A stretch of DNA of 64,000 nucleotides from Anaerococcus murdochii (GTDB taxonomy: Bacteria > Bacillota > Clostridia > Tissierellales > Peptoniphilaceae). Position 1 is the stretch's first letter. The number at the start of each line of letters is the position of its first letter. The notes under the pieces were generated by a model. That model searched no databases, was not told the origin of the DNA, and saw only the letters and a list, made by a program, of their open reading frames with translations. Position numbers and translations under genes: made by a program. The DNA is taken from the NCBI RefSeq assembly GCF_019957155.1, contig NZ_JAIPME010000002.1, positions 2,017,001 to 2,081,000 on the forward strand. The letters are read 5' to 3'. Below, one piece after another: positions 8,189 through 16,782 of this stretch.

Positions 8189-10612
8189 CTACTTAGCTTC
8201 TTCTGGTTTAGTTGTCATTAGCTTATATAGCATGGTGTCTTTAGGGAATTTATCTATAAATGGAACAATAGTATTTCCGAAGAATAAGAGTCCTTCACCT
8301 GCATTTGAATTAGTAATATAGTTTAACTGATAAGGCGATATTTTTAATTTCTTAGCAAGAATATCTCTATCCCCAGATGCTTGATTTAACATTAGAACAA
8401 AGTCTGTATTGTCAAAGATATTTTCAATTTCCTGACTTGTTAAAAGGTCTTTTACGTTTTGAGTTATGCCTGTTGGAATACCTCCCCATTTTCTAAATCT
8501 TTTCCAGATTTCTACTGAATATGAAGCAGTTTGTGGATCTTTTAATAAAAGGTGGAACTCATCTATATAGTATCTTGTAGACTTGCTTCCTCTATTTAGG
8601 GAAACCTTGTTCCAAACTTGGTCTTGAATTACAAGCATACCTATTTTTTTAAGTTGTGTTCCTAGCTCTTTTATATCAAAACAGAGCAGTTGTCTATTTA
8701 GGTCAACATTAGACCTATTATTAAATACATTAAGACTTCCTTTAACATAAATTTCCATTTCTGTTGCGAGTTTTCTACCAACTCCCTCTTCTTGGGATAG
8801 GAGCATATCGTATAAATCTCCTAATATAGGCATATTTTCTGGTTTTGGGTCTTCAAAATATTTTTGGTATATCTTTGGTAAACACCTATCTATAACAGAT
8901 TTTTCTGCAGCAGTAAGACCAGATCCTCCTACTACAAGTTCAAGCATAGACATTATGAAGTTTGCCTTATCCTTTAAAGGTGCGTCCCCATCTCCATAGT
9001 TCATATTTATATCTAGTGGATTAAGGTAGTCCTTTGATTTTGCTGAAACTTTAATAACTTCTCCATTAAATTGTTTTACAAGGTTTGAATACTCGCCCTC
9101 AGGATCACAAATAATTACATCATCGTCTGTTACAAGAATTGCATTTGCCATCTCTCTCTTTGCCGAGAAAGATTTACCAGAACCTGGTGTTCCTAATATT
9201 AATCCGTTAGGGTTCTTGAGTTTCTTCCTATCTGCCATAATTAAGTTTTGGCTAAGGGCATTTAAGCCATAGTACAAAGAATTTGCTGAATCAATAAATA
9301 GCTCTTCTGTTGTAAAAGGCATAAATACTGCCGTTGATGATGAAGTTAAAAATCTTTTTATCTCGACTTGGTTAACTCCTAGAGGTAAGACAGAAACAAG
9401 TCCTTGCTCTTGCTGATGAGATAATCTTTTCACCTGACAATTATGTCTGTTAGCAATTGATGAGATTTGAGCAATAGTATTTTCTAATTTTTGATTAGTC
9501 CTAGCAAAATTCATCATTACTATGGTAACTACAAAGAGCCTTTCATCTCTATTTTGTAAGTCAGATAACATGGACTTAACATCCGCACCAAAAGTATTTA
9601 TATCTGATGGAATAATATCCATATCATATCCTGCTCGAACTGCTTTCTTTTGTTCTTCAATTTTCATTCTATCCAGGTCTGTATTTTTTCTCTTAATGAG
9701 TTTAATGGCTTCTGCTTGTTCAACTACATCTATATGAAAAGCTACATAAATATTGTCATCAATATCTAAAAACTCAGATAACATTCTGTCTGATAACTCA
9801 CTTGCAAGTATTTGAAAATGGCTTACTGCTCCAATATATTTACCAAATTTAAAATTATTTACTGGTGCAAAATTAAAGATATTGGGAGTTATATGTGACT
9901 TTGTAGACTCTTTCTTCTTCAAATCTTTATATGAAAAATAAAAGTTTTTGTCTGGATTTAACATATCGTGAACAAGTCTTAGCCTTTCTTCACCATCAAG
10001 GCTTTCTGCTCTTACTCCCATAGATTTAAAGTTAGATAAAATATCTACTTCAAGTCTATTTAACTTTGCTCTTGCTTGCTCTAGGTTATCGGCTTCTGTT
10101 GTAAAGGTTATATACTTCATCTTTTTAAGTCCGTTATTGCCCTTTGCAAGTTGAAGCTTTAACATCTCCCTAAACTCTTTTCTTACATCGTCATAGAAGT
10201 CTCCCTTATCAGCAATTTTAATTGCATCTTGTAGGTCTTTATTTCTTCCTAATTGATTTACATACGAAAGTTCAATGTGGACACTTGGATCAAAAGAATT
10301 TAAAAAGTTGGCAAATTGGTTAAAGATTAAATCTCTATCTTCTTCCAATGCCAACTGGTAATTTATATCTTGAAATGAAATTGTCCTTGAATAATTTTTT
10401 TCATCTAACTGGCAAATGCCCTCTGGTAACATTCTTATATAGGGAATTGTATCTTCAACAGTAAATCTCTTTTTCTCTTTCTTTAAAAGTACACTTAGAA
10501 GACTATTTGTTGGATCTTTCTTTGTTTTTAGCCTTCTTACTTCCTTTCGGTCTTTTTTTAATTGTTTTTCCCTTAGATTTAAGTCGCTGATTTGCTTTTT
10601 TCTTTGCTTCAA
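8189..10612 (-). CDS. virB4: VirB4-type conjugation ATPase
   Basis: 807 residues, the usual length for the TraE/VirB4 ATPase of CTn-type ICEs. Walker A is GTPGSGKS (around residue 478) and Walker B is in TRYYIDEFHLLL. VirB4 powers assembly and substrate passage of the type IV secretion channel on the inner face of the membrane. The start is a TTG at 10612, supported by a perfect AAGGAGG six bases upstream; the next good ATG would remove the conserved start of the domain. As a result the gene overlaps prgI by 110 bases in a different frame, a compact arrangement that probably couples translation of the two. Confidence 0.93.
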   Translation of the reverse strand: MKQRKKQISDLNLREKQLKKDRKEVRRLKTKKDPTNSLLSVLLKKEKKRFTVEDTIPYIRMLPEGICQLDEKNYSRTISFQDINYQLALEEDRDLIFNQFANFLNSFDPSVHIELSYVNQLGRNKDLQDAIKIADKGDFYDDVRKEFREMLKLQLAKGNNGLKKMKYITFTTEADNLEQARAKLNRLEVDILSNFKSMGVRAESLDGEERLRLVHDMLNPDKNFYFSYKDLKKKESTKSHITPNIFNFAPVNNFKFGKYIGAVSHFQILASELSDRMLSEFLDIDDNIYVAFHIDVVEQAEAIKLIKRKNTDLDRMKIEEQKKAVRAGYDMDIIPSDINTFGADVKSMLSDLQNRDERLFVVTIVMMNFARTNQKLENTIAQISSIANRHNCQVKRLSHQQEQGLVSVLPLGVNQVEIKRFLTSSSTAVFMPFTTEELFIDSANSLYYGLNALSQNLIMADRKKLKNPNGLILGTPGSGKSFSAKREMANAILVTDDDVIICDPEGEYSNLVKQFNGEVIKVSAKSKDYLNPLDINMNYGDGDAPLKDKANFIMSMLELVVGGSGLTAAEKSVIDRCLPKIYQKYFEDPKPENMPILGDLYDMLLSQEEGVGRKLATEMEIYVKGSLNVFNNRSNVDLNRQLLCFDIKELGTQLKKIGMLVIQDQVWNKVSLNRGSKSTRYYIDEFHLLLKDPQTASYSVEIWKRFRKWGGIPTGITQNVKDLLTSQEIENIFDNTDFVLMLNQASGDRDILAKKLKISPYQLNYITNSNAGEGLLFFGNTIVPFIDKFPKDTMLYKLMTTKPEEAK

Positions 10613-10913
10613 TGTATGCCTCCTTTCTTATTCTCTTAGTTGGTTGATAAAACTTATGAAGATAGAAAAATTTAAAATATTTTTCAAAAGTTAAGGTATC
10701 TTTTTCATATAAGGTTATAAAAAAGATTGGCAGGGTTACTATTAGCATTACAATGATAGAAACATCATTAGGTAGATATTTCTTCATAAATAAATAGGTT
10801 GGTATACCAATTAGTCCTGCCACAGAAAAACCTATAAGTTGTCTTTTGGTTAAGTTAAAGGCAACCTTTGTTTTAATCTTGTCCAAATCTTTTGGTATTG
10901 GTACATATGCCAT
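10503..10913 (-). CDS. prgI: PrgI family (VirB3-like) conjugation membrane protein
   Basis: 136 residues beginning MAYVPIPKDLDKIKTKVAFNLTKRQL, the signature start of PrgI proteins, followed by two transmembrane helices (about 28-45 and 52-70) and a very basic tail. PrgI corresponds to VirB3 and partners VirB4 in the Gram-positive T4SS. The last 37 codons overlap the virB4 coding region. The start follows the upstream 96-residue protein by one base. Confidence 0.88.
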   Translation of the reverse strand: MAYVPIPKDLDKIKTKVAFNLTKRQLIGFSVAGLIGIPTYLFMKKYLPNDVSIIVMLIVTLPIFFITLYEKDTLTFEKYFKFFYLHKFYQPTKRIRKEAYIEAKKKANQRLKSKGKTIKKRPKGSKKAKNKERSNK

Positions 10914-10914
10914 T

Positions 10915-11205
10915 TTAATCTCCCTCTACTTCTTCTTTGGAAAGTTCAAGTATATGGTCATAATTAGATGTTGTTTCCTCTTCCAGGTAGCTAATTCTTT
11001 CTTCTAATTCTTCTTGTTTTTCTTCATTTCTGTCATTGTATTCGCCTTGATACATAACAAATTCATTGTGACATCTTCCGAGTCTATTTATTCTCCTCTT
11101 TAAGTTTCTAATCTCTTCATTTCTTTTTTTCTCTTTTAAGATTTCATAAGTTCCTCCTAATAAAATTCCAAGTCCCAATAAAGCACAATTTTTCTTTTTT
11201 AACAT
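10915..11205 (-). CDS. Small membrane-anchored coiled-coil protein of the T4SS operon, unknown function
   Basis: 96 residues. One short hydrophobic segment (about 7-20, CALLGLGILLGGTYEIL) is followed by a charged coiled coil (EEKQEELEERISYLEEE). I do not recognise a family. It has a good Shine-Dalgarno site and lies between virB6 and prgI with nearly no spacing, so it is very likely a real part of the conjugation operon. A role as a small channel-stabilising protein is only a guess from its place. Confidence 0.65.
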   Translation of the reverse strand: MLKKKNCALLGLGILLGGTYEILKEKKRNEEIRNLKRRINRLGRCHNEFVMYQGEYNDRNEEKQEELEERISYLEEETTSNYDHILELSKEEVEGD

Positions 11206-11214
11206 TTATTCCTC

Positions 11215-12078
11215 CTAGTGCGTATTCATAATACTTTTTGCAACTGTTCCACTCTTAAACATCATAAGTCCAAGTAGTAGAGCATATCCTAATATACTAA
11301 ACAAGCTTGCGTGAATATCTGTAACCTGTACCGTCCTTATTAAAACGGTGTAGATACCTAAACATACCATCAAAAACAAACCTTGTAGTCCCAAGGCAAA
11401 AAGTCCCTTGATATAATTTGTTCCAATCTGACCCCATTCTTTATTTCCCATAGTAGCAAATGGTATAGATGATACTGATGAGTAGACATATATTTCAAAC
11501 ATACGCCCATATACTATTAGGGTAATGGTTAAAGATATACATTGAATTGCAATCCTAACAAGGCTTGTTTCAACTAATATCATAATTAATGCACCAACAT
11601 CTTTTTCTTTTAGCGTATCAACCATTGCAACTATCTGATCTCCTGAAACAGTGGCAGAAGTAGTTATTACCCCTGCCGCTTTGTTTACAAGATTTTGTGC
11701 CACATCAAAGACTGCCATTGAAAATTCAAAGGCATGGCTTGCAAGGTAGACTGCTATAAACATCTTTATAATGTATTTGAAAAACTCAAAAGTATCTGTA
11801 TCGTGCATATTATTCTTTTGCATAACCATATTTATGAGTTCAATACATAAAACTGCTGTTATGATAAGACCTGCTATTGGAACGATCACATTATCATTAA
11901 TGTTTTTTATGAAGTTATACACTTCTCCATTCCAACCCATTGGTGTCTTCCCAACATCAGTTGCAATAACTCCTACCTTGTCATTTATATCTAAGAACAT
12001 GGACTCAAGATTTGCTTTGATACCTCCGAGTAGCATATCCTTAAAAAATTCAGTTAGCTTGTCAAAGATACCAAACAT
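11215..12078 (-). CDS. virB6: VirB6/TrbL-like conjugation channel protein
   Basis: 287 residues with an amphipathic N-terminus and five to six transmembrane helices (for example VPIAGLIITAVLCIELINMV, IAIQCISLTITLIVYG and a last one in ILGYALLLGLMMF). The WNGEVYNFIKNINDNVIVPIAG stretch and overall layout match the VirB6/TrbL-like protein (CD0411/CD1112 type) of CTn-type ICEs. It forms part of the inner-membrane channel. It is followed by prgI and virB4 and preceded by the split maff2 gene. Confidence 0.85.
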   Translation of the reverse strand: MFGIFDKLTEFFKDMLLGGIKANLESMFLDINDKVGVIATDVGKTPMGWNGEVYNFIKNINDNVIVPIAGLIITAVLCIELINMVMQKNNMHDTDTFEFFKYIIKMFIAVYLASHAFEFSMAVFDVAQNLVNKAAGVITTSATVSGDQIVAMVDTLKEKDVGALIMILVETSLVRIAIQCISLTITLIVYGRMFEIYVYSSVSSIPFATMGNKEWGQIGTNYIKGLFALGLQGLFLMVCLGIYTVLIRTVQVTDIHASLFSILGYALLLGLMMFKSGTVAKSIMNTH

Positions 12079-12088
12079 AGACTTTCTC

Positions 12089-12172
12089 CTAATTTAAAGC
12101 ATTTGCAAGTAGTGGAATTAATTTAATACCGATTAGTACAATTCCCCCACCAGCCATAAGCTGCTTTATGCC
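12089..12172 (-). pseudogene. maff2 3' fragment, separated from its 5' part by IME1
   Basis: Reading minus gives the peptide end GIKQLMAGGGIVLIGIKLIP followed by LLANALN and a stop, the C-terminus of the Maff2 family of small membrane proteins that precede virB6 in CTn-type ICEs. The matching N-terminal part lies 17 kb away at 29,181-29,339. Joining the two at the shared TTATGGC gives a normal protein of about 71 residues. Maff2 has two hydrophobic segments and may play a VirB2-like role; this is inference. Confidence 0.85.
12153..12159. other. IME1 attachment core, recombinase end
   Basis: GCCATAA (TTATGGC on the minus strand) lies inside the maff2 3' fragment and recurs at 29,188-29,194 in the 5' fragment. 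Large serine recombinases cross over at a two-base core; the GG inside the motif is a candidate. The exact crossover base cannot be fixed from this sequence alone. Confidence 0.75.
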
Positions 12173-12175
12173 TAA

Positions 12176-13822
12176 TTAGAGATTGTAAAATACTTGTAGC
12201 GTGTCTGTATTTCCTATGAAATTGTAGTAAATATCAATTGTTTGGGTGATTTCTCCATTCACTACTTCTTTTTCGTGAACATAGATTTTTGAGATGAGCT
12301 CGTTTAAGGTTTCTTTGTCCAGCTTCTTTATATCCCTATGTTTTTTTATGAGTTCAATCCATTTTTTAACATTAATATCTTCAAGATCTTCTTTAACAAT
12401 CAATTTTTGATTATCTTTTATTCTTTGATTTAGATAATCTTGTTCGTTTTGTGATTTTTCAAGAATTTTTTGGAAGTTGCTTTCACTTATCTTATTGTCT
12501 AGCCAGTCATCATATAGTTTTTCAATCTTTTTAGTTAAGTCTTCTACTCTTATCTGATCTTCGTAAATCTTATCCATAATAAATTTTTGTTCTTCTTCAT
12601 TATCAATTTCTCGTGATTTTTCAAGTGCTTTTATAATTTCTTTTTCGTCTTTTAATGCTATTTCTGCATTTTTCCTAATATCTTTAAGCACTATCTCATA
12701 AAGAGTATCGTAATAAATTCTATGTTGACTACATAATGACTTTCCATATCTTCTATAAGTGTTACAAGTGAGTAACTTTTCTCTTTTTTTTGATTTGTTT
12801 CTTCCAAGATTTAAAGATTTTCCACAATCGGGACATTTCACAATGCCTGCAAATATGCTTTCTTCTCCATTTTTAAATGGTCTTCTTCTGCTCTTTAATT
12901 TTTCATTTGCTATATTATAAATATCTTCAGAAATAATTGGTTCATGTGTATTTTCTACTATTATCCATTCCTCTTTAGGTTTATCGGATAACCAACCTAC
13001 TTTGAATTTATAATTAACTTTTTGACTAGCAATATGACCGATATAAACAGGATTTTCAATAATTTCTTTTAGGGTTGTGCAGTCCCACCAATACTCTCCA
13101 CCATCTACGGTCATTTCTAACTTAGTTTTTTTATTTCTAAGTCCTTTTTTTCTATTCCACCAGGTAGGTGTAGGTATTTTTTCTTCAAAAAGTCTTCTCC
13201 TAATTGCTTGTACTCCATAACCACTAAAAGCAAGATCAAAAATTTTTTCAACAATCCATGAAGTTTCATCATCGATTACTAATTTATGTGGATTATCATT
13301 GTCTTTCCTATATCCTATTGGAGCAAGACAACCAATAAATTTTCCTTGCCTTGCCCTAGTCATATAAGCAGATTTCATCTTTTTGGAAACATCTCTTGAA
13401 TAAAACTCGTTTAAAACATTTTTAAAAGGAACTATTTCGTTGTTTTCTTGAAAGGTATCTACTCCATCATTTAAAGCTATATATCTGACATTGTTCTTTG
13501 GGAAGAAATTTTCTGTATAGTATCCAGTCTGCAAATAGTTTCTTCCAAGTCTTGATAAGTCCTTAGTGATGACTATATCCACTTTTTTATTTTCAATATC
13601 ATTAATTAGTCTTTGAAATGATGGTCTATTTGTATTTAATCCAGTGTATCCATCATCTATATATACATCGTAAATACTCCAACCTTTTGATTTTACATAG
13701 TTTTCTAAAAGTTCTTTTTGGTTTTGTATGCTGGCACTCTCTCCTTTCTGCTCATCATCTTTAGATAGTCTGCAATAAATTGCAGCTTTGAATGAAAAGT
13801 GATTTGAATTTGTTTGTATCAT
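12176..13822 (-). CDS. Large serine recombinase of IME1
   Basis: 548 residues of the TnpX-like large serine recombinase family, which excise and insert elements through a Ser-DNA link. The catalytic domain starts with AAIYCRLSKDDEQKGESASI (catalytic Ser in RLSKDD) and contains KDLSRLGRNYLQTG. A recombinase domain follows, then a zinc ribbon (VKCPDCGKSL and a later LLTCNTYRRYGKSLC) and a C-terminal coiled coil. Its stop codon is 17 bases from the maff2 junction, so it lies at the element end, where such genes usually lie. Its start has AAGGAGG upstream and follows a 74-residue gene by 3 bases. Confidence 0.92.
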   Translation of the reverse strand: MIQTNSNHFSFKAAIYCRLSKDDEQKGESASIQNQKELLENYVKSKGWSIYDVYIDDGYTGLNTNRPSFQRLINDIENKKVDIVITKDLSRLGRNYLQTGYYTENFFPKNNVRYIALNDGVDTFQENNEIVPFKNVLNEFYSRDVSKKMKSAYMTRARQGKFIGCLAPIGYRKDNDNPHKLVIDDETSWIVEKIFDLAFSGYGVQAIRRRLFEEKIPTPTWWNRKKGLRNKKTKLEMTVDGGEYWWDCTTLKEIIENPVYIGHIASQKVNYKFKVGWLSDKPKEEWIIVENTHEPIISEDIYNIANEKLKSRRRPFKNGEESIFAGIVKCPDCGKSLNLGRNKSKKREKLLTCNTYRRYGKSLCSQHRIYYDTLYEIVLKDIRKNAEIALKDEKEIIKALEKSREIDNEEEQKFIMDKIYEDQIRVEDLTKKIEKLYDDWLDNKISESNFQKILEKSQNEQDYLNQRIKDNQKLIVKEDLEDINVKKWIELIKKHRDIKKLDKETLNELISKIYVHEKEVVNGEITQTIDIYYNFIGNTDTLQVFYNL

Positions 13823-13825
13823 TTC

Positions 13826-14050
13826 CTATTCCTCCTTGTTTGAGTTTTCAGAAATAACACAACTTTCTCTAAAACTATTTTTATTATAGCACTCTTTTTT
13901 ATTACTATCAATATTATATTTGTTGTACTCAATTTCATTGTCCTTACTTAATTTGCTTGATTTTTTTATTAGTCTTAGAAAAGCGTCTGTATCTGTTCTT
14001 CTATTATCATAATTTCTTTTTACAATGTATTTTGTTTGTCTTTTTGTCAT
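13826..14050 (-). CDS. Small basic protein upstream of the IME1 recombinase
   Basis: 74 residues beginning MTKRQTKYIVKRNYDNRRTD, polar and basic, with no family I recognise. It is probably co-transcribed with the recombinase gene, whose ribosome binding site overlaps its stop codon. Small genes in this position in related elements sometimes encode recombination directionality factors; I have no direct evidence for that here. Its start codon lies 20 bases after a strong terminator-like hairpin. Confidence 0.55.
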   Translation of the reverse strand: MTKRQTKYIVKRNYDNRRTDTDAFLRLIKKSSKLSKDNEIEYNKYNIDSNKKECYNKNSFRESCVISENSNKEE

Positions 14051-14076
14051 AGCTTATCCTTTCATGCAATAAAAAA

Positions 14077-14110
14077 AAGGCGATTAGATTTTTAATTTTC
14101 TAATCGCCTT
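14077..14110 (-). terminator. Terminator-like leader hairpin before the recombinase operon of IME1
   Basis: A perfect 12-base stem (AAGGCGATTAGA / TCTAATCGCCTT) followed on the minus strand by eight Ts and then, after 20 bases, by a start codon. The upstream arm overlaps a nine-codon frame (MTLKRRLEN) that could act as a leader peptide. The space to the gene is too short for a promoter. Confidence 0.7.
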
Positions 14111-14204
14111 TTAAGTGTCATATTTATATTTTTATTATCTCTGGCATACTTCGATACCTTTTTATACTTAAAGTCTTTAATAGTGGCTTTCCACCTCTTT
14201 TTAT

Positions 14205-14948
14205 CTATAAAGATTCGCCTACATCATAGTTCATTTTCTTATTTAAACCTTGATGTCTTAGTTTATCTTTATCTTTTTCATACCAATTTAGGATTGTCGC
14301 ATAGTGGTTTTGATAGGTCTTTCCTCTGCTTTCCATGTACCTTGATAGTTTATTTATCATTTTGTCTGTGTGTGAGTTTAATTTTTCTTTAAGATTTTTA
14401 TATTCTTCTTTGCTTAGTCTTACATTTTTGAATTCTCCATAAAAGATGGGGGTGGACTTTTTATCTTTTTCTATCTCTCCCTCTCTCTCTTTATCTATCT
14501 CTATATCTTTCTCTATCTCTATCTCTCCGTTGCACTTTTGTTGCTTATGTGTTGCATTGGTGTTGCATTGCAACATTTTTAATTCTCTAGACTTTCTTGA
14601 ACGCCTTGTAGATGCTGTTTCTGATCCGATTAAGTTTGGTATTTCAGTTAGGTAGTATTCATCATTTTCTGTTACAACTTCTAGTAAACCTTGATTTATT
14701 AAATAATTAACTGTTACCATTACATCATCGTCTGTTTCATCTATGGTTAGTGCTAACTCTTTTATAAAATCACTTTCTACTCCGTCATAATAGAGTTTGC
14801 CCTCATCTTTTAGACTTAGTAATAAAAGTTTGAGGTAGATTATCGTGTAGGTATCTCCTCCCGATATTCTCCTTAATCTTTTTATCCTTTTGTCTGTGAA
14901 AAATTCTTCTTTTAGTTTTATCCAATAATATCTTTTGTTTGTTGCCAT
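14205..14948 (-). CDS. Replisome-organizer-type replication protein of IME1
   Basis: 247 residues. The N-terminal 110 residues (YYWIKLKEEFFTDKRIKRLR, GGDTYTIIYLKLLLLSLKDEG) match the phage replisome organizer N-terminal domain, which binds origin iterons. The C-terminal block (YKNLKEKLNSHTDKMINKL, NHYATILNWYEKD) resembles loader-interacting ends of such proteins. The middle differs from the homologue at 57,366-58,100 and its DNA holds four 11-base direct repeats (14,529-14,572), so the origin is probably inside the gene, as in lactococcal phages. It would let the excised element replicate. Confidence 0.78.
   Translation of the reverse strand: MATNKRYYWIKLKEEFFTDKRIKRLRRISGGDTYTIIYLKLLLLSLKDEGKLYYDGVESDFIKELALTIDETDDDVMVTVNYLINQGLLEVVTENDEYYLTEIPNLIGSETASTRRSRKSRELKMLQCNTNATHKQQKCNGEIEIEKDIEIDKEREGEIEKDKKSTPIFYGEFKNVRLSKEEYKNLKEKLNSHTDKMINKLSRYMESRGKTYQNHYATILNWYEKDKDKLRHQGLNKKMNYDVGESL
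14529..14572. repeat. Four tandem 11-base iterons inside the IME1 rep gene, probable origin
   Basis: Four back-to-back 11-base units share the core GTTGC: GTTGCACTTTT, GTTGCTTATGT, GTTGCATTGGT and GTTGCATTGCA. They lie next to a purine/pyrimidine-biased run (14,461-14,526). One unit per helical turn is typical of initiator binding sites. The homologous gene at 57.7 kb has GGAC-type units in the same position. Confidence 0.65.
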
Positions 14949-14973
14949 TCTAATCCTCCTTGCAATAAAAAAA

Positions 14974-14996
14974 GAAGTAGATTTTTTCTCTACTTC
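14974..14996 (-). terminator. Terminator-like leader hairpin before the IME1 rep gene
   Basis: GAAGTAGA pairs with TCTACTTC and is followed on the minus strand by seven Ts; the rep start codon is 18 bases further on. It lies directly after the stop codon of the nuclease gene. Confidence 0.6.
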
Positions 14997-15013
14997 TCCT
15001 TATAATTTATATT

Positions 15014-16045
15014 TTATTTTTCCTTATATTTTTTAATAACTTTTTCTACTTGTTCTTCAAGCTCTTCCCTGTCTGGTATATACAAAGTATATTTTGATGC
15101 GAATATTTTATTTGATAAATTTCCTAAGGCGTATTCTGCTTGTACTCCGTCCTTATCTGTACATAAGATTATTCCTATTGGCTCATTGTCCATCTCATCA
15201 TTGACTTCTGCCTTATAATAATTGAGATACATATTTATTTGACCAACTGCTTCTGGCATTAGCTTGCTTGTTTTTAGTTCGATTAAGACATAAGACCTTA
15301 ATATTTTATTATAAAATACCATGTCCACATAATAGTGGGTGTTGCCTAAAGTTACCCTTTGCTGGCTGCCTACATACATAAAACCCTTACCAAGTTCAAG
15401 CAAGAATTTTTCGATATGATCTATGAGTGCTTTTTCTAAATCACTCTCCATCATTGGCTTTTCTTCTGGCAAACCTAAAAATTCAAATACATAAGGGTCT
15501 TTTACAAGGTCAGCTGCCTTATTTATTTCATTGCCCTTTAAAGCTAGGTCTAGAACTTTTTCTTTGTTTTCCTCTCCAGATGATAGGAGCAATCTTTCAA
15601 AAAGTGATGTTTTTATTTGTCTTTTAAGTTCTCTCACAGACCAATTTGCATTAATACTTTCTTTCTCATAGAAGCTTCGTTTTTTCTCATCGCTAATGGA
15701 TAAGAGTTCGCAATAATGGGACCAGGTCAATATTCCAGACAGTGTCTGGAATATTGGATATGATAAATATAGGTTTCTCATATTAAATAAATTAGACTTA
15801 GAAAATCCCTTGCCATATTCCTTTGTAAGTTGTCTTGATAAGTCATTTATAAGTTCTTTTCCATACTCAGCTCGTTCTGAATGACCTTGCTCATCTTCTA
15901 CGATGATACGTCCAATCTCCCAATATGTTTGAACTAAAATATTATTGACTTCTCTTGCGACTTCATTCCTTGCCTTATCCATCAATGTTTTTATGCTATT
16001 AAAAACATCATCATGAACTCTATCTATTTTATTATTCTTATTCAT
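15014..16045 (-). CDS. YhcG-type PDDEXK nuclease (DUF1016 family)
   Basis: 343 residues. The N-terminal domain (about 1-150, with VQTYWEIGRIIVEDEQ and YGKELINDLSRQLT) and the C-terminal nuclease domain (ADLVKDPYVFEFLGL, then YYVDMVFYNKILRSYVLIELK with D and ExK nuclease residues) match YhcG/DUF1016 proteins. These are linked to mobile elements and restriction loci and may cut branched or recombination DNA. It occupies the cargo slot between rep and the DUF3801 gene, where the related element at 58.2 kb carries a methyltransferase. It has its own consensus promoter (16,078-16,106). A 29-base perfect palindrome lies inside the coding region at 15,728-15,756. Confidence 0.85.
   Translation of the reverse strand: MNKNNKIDRVHDDVFNSIKTLMDKARNEVAREVNNILVQTYWEIGRIIVEDEQGHSERAEYGKELINDLSRQLTKEYGKGFSKSNLFNMRNLYLSYPIFQTLSGILTWSHYCELLSISDEKKRSFYEKESINANWSVRELKRQIKTSLFERLLLSSGEENKEKVLDLALKGNEINKAADLVKDPYVFEFLGLPEEKPMMESDLEKALIDHIEKFLLELGKGFMYVGSQQRVTLGNTHYYVDMVFYNKILRSYVLIELKTSKLMPEAVGQINMYLNYYKAEVNDEMDNEPIGIILCTDKDGVQAEYALGNLSNKIFASKYTLYIPDREELEEQVEKVIKKYKEK
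15728..15756. repeat. Perfect 14-base palindrome inside the nuclease gene
   Basis: CAATATTCCAGACA and TGTCTGGAATATTG are exact inverted repeats around one central base, within the codons for YPIFQTLSGILTW. It may reflect constraint from the protein sequence or be a protein binding site; neither can be told from sequence alone. Confidence 0.6.
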
Positions 16046-16077
16046 ACAAGCACCTCTTTGACCTCTTAATTGCTTTA

Positions 16078-16106
16078 ATTATATCATAAATATTGTGTTT
16101 ATTCAA
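16078..16106 (-). promoter_or_regulatory. Promoter of the YhcG-type gene
   Basis: On the minus strand TTGAAT and TATAAT are spaced by 17 bases. Nearly the same stretch (ATTGAAT ... ATTTATG ... TATAAT) stands before the XRE regulator at 29,063 and, as TAAAAT, before the methyltransferase at 58,802. Confidence 0.7.
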
Positions 16107-16140
16107 TTTTATATCTTATCTGCCTTGATATTTCCCAGAT

Positions 16141-16185
16141 TTTCGATAATCGAAATTCTTGATTTCCGATTTTCGGAAGTCTTGT
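16141..16185. repeat. Two ICE-type iterons upstream of the IME1 cargo promoter
   Basis: Two 22-23 base units match the iterons inside the ICE repA gene (41,955-42,045): TTTCGATAATCGAAATTCTT then GA, and TTTCCGATTTTCGGAAGTCT then TGT. Each has an internal palindrome of the TTCGAnnnTCGAA type. They lie between the DUF3801 gene and the promoter of the cargo gene. They may be a relic of a repA gene, a copied replication origin or an operator. Confidence 0.6.
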
Positions 16186-16224
16186 TATTATGGTTATTTA
16201 AGGGTGTAACTTTTCGTTACTCCC

Positions 16225-16752
16225 TTAGATTTCTCTGGTCATATCTTTTTTGTTTGGTTTTACTTTTTCTTTTACTTTTCTTTTGACTTTTTCTTTTGTC
16301 TTATCCTTGTTCTTGGATAGGTCTTTGTATTTCTTTATTTGTTTTAGGATACTTTCTTTTTCTTTTTTATTTTCCTTGAATATGACTTGTTTAAAGGCAT
16401 ATTCCATTACTTTTATGTCTTTGGATTGGAAGAATATTTCATAGTTTTGTGTTTCTTTGTTTTTCATTACTGAAAAGCTTACCCCAAGTTTGTTTAGTTC
16501 TTTTTTTAAGTCTTTGAGGTTGCTTTGATCTATGCTTATATTTTCTAGTTGTCCTTTTTTGTAGAGGTCTTTTATTTTCATTTCATAGCCCATAAGGCTT
16601 TTTAGGTTTCCGTTTGCTTTTTCTAAAGTTTCATTCATCTTTTTTCTTATTTCTTTGTCTAAGTTGATTGATTCTTTTGCTGCCTTTATCGTGTATGATA
16701 TTACGGTTTGTGCTGCTTGACCTGCTTCTTTGCTTATTTCTTCGTTTATCAT
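16225..16752 (-). CDS. DUF3801 family mobilization-module protein (IME1)
   Basis: 175 residues. The start MINEEISKEAGQAAQ and the block LKKELNKLGVSFSVMKNKET plus FFQSKDIKVMEYAFKQVI match DUF3801, proteins found beside relaxase and coupling-protein genes in CTn-type elements; their function is unclear, possibly accessory to DNA processing or coupling. The C-terminal 50 residues are a basic Lys-rich tail. A near-identical copy lies at 59,000-59,527 and a more distant one in the ICE itself (40,350-40,835). This paralogy may let the IME use the ICE machinery. Confidence 0.78.
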   Translation of the reverse strand: MINEEISKEAGQAAQTVISYTIKAAKESINLDKEIRKKMNETLEKANGNLKSLMGYEMKIKDLYKKGQLENISIDQSNLKDLKKELNKLGVSFSVMKNKETQNYEIFFQSKDIKVMEYAFKQVIFKENKKEKESILKQIKKYKDLSKNKDKTKEKVKRKVKEKVKPNKKDMTREI

Positions 16753-16782
16753 GCTTTTCTCTCCTTTGTTTGAATTAAAAAA

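Noticed and set aside
14461..14526. Microsatellite-like (TATCTC)n run in the rep genes taken as a phase-variable tract
   Set aside because: The repeats are imperfect, occur in frame in both rep copies and lie beside the iterons; they fit an unwinding or structural role better than a slippage switch.
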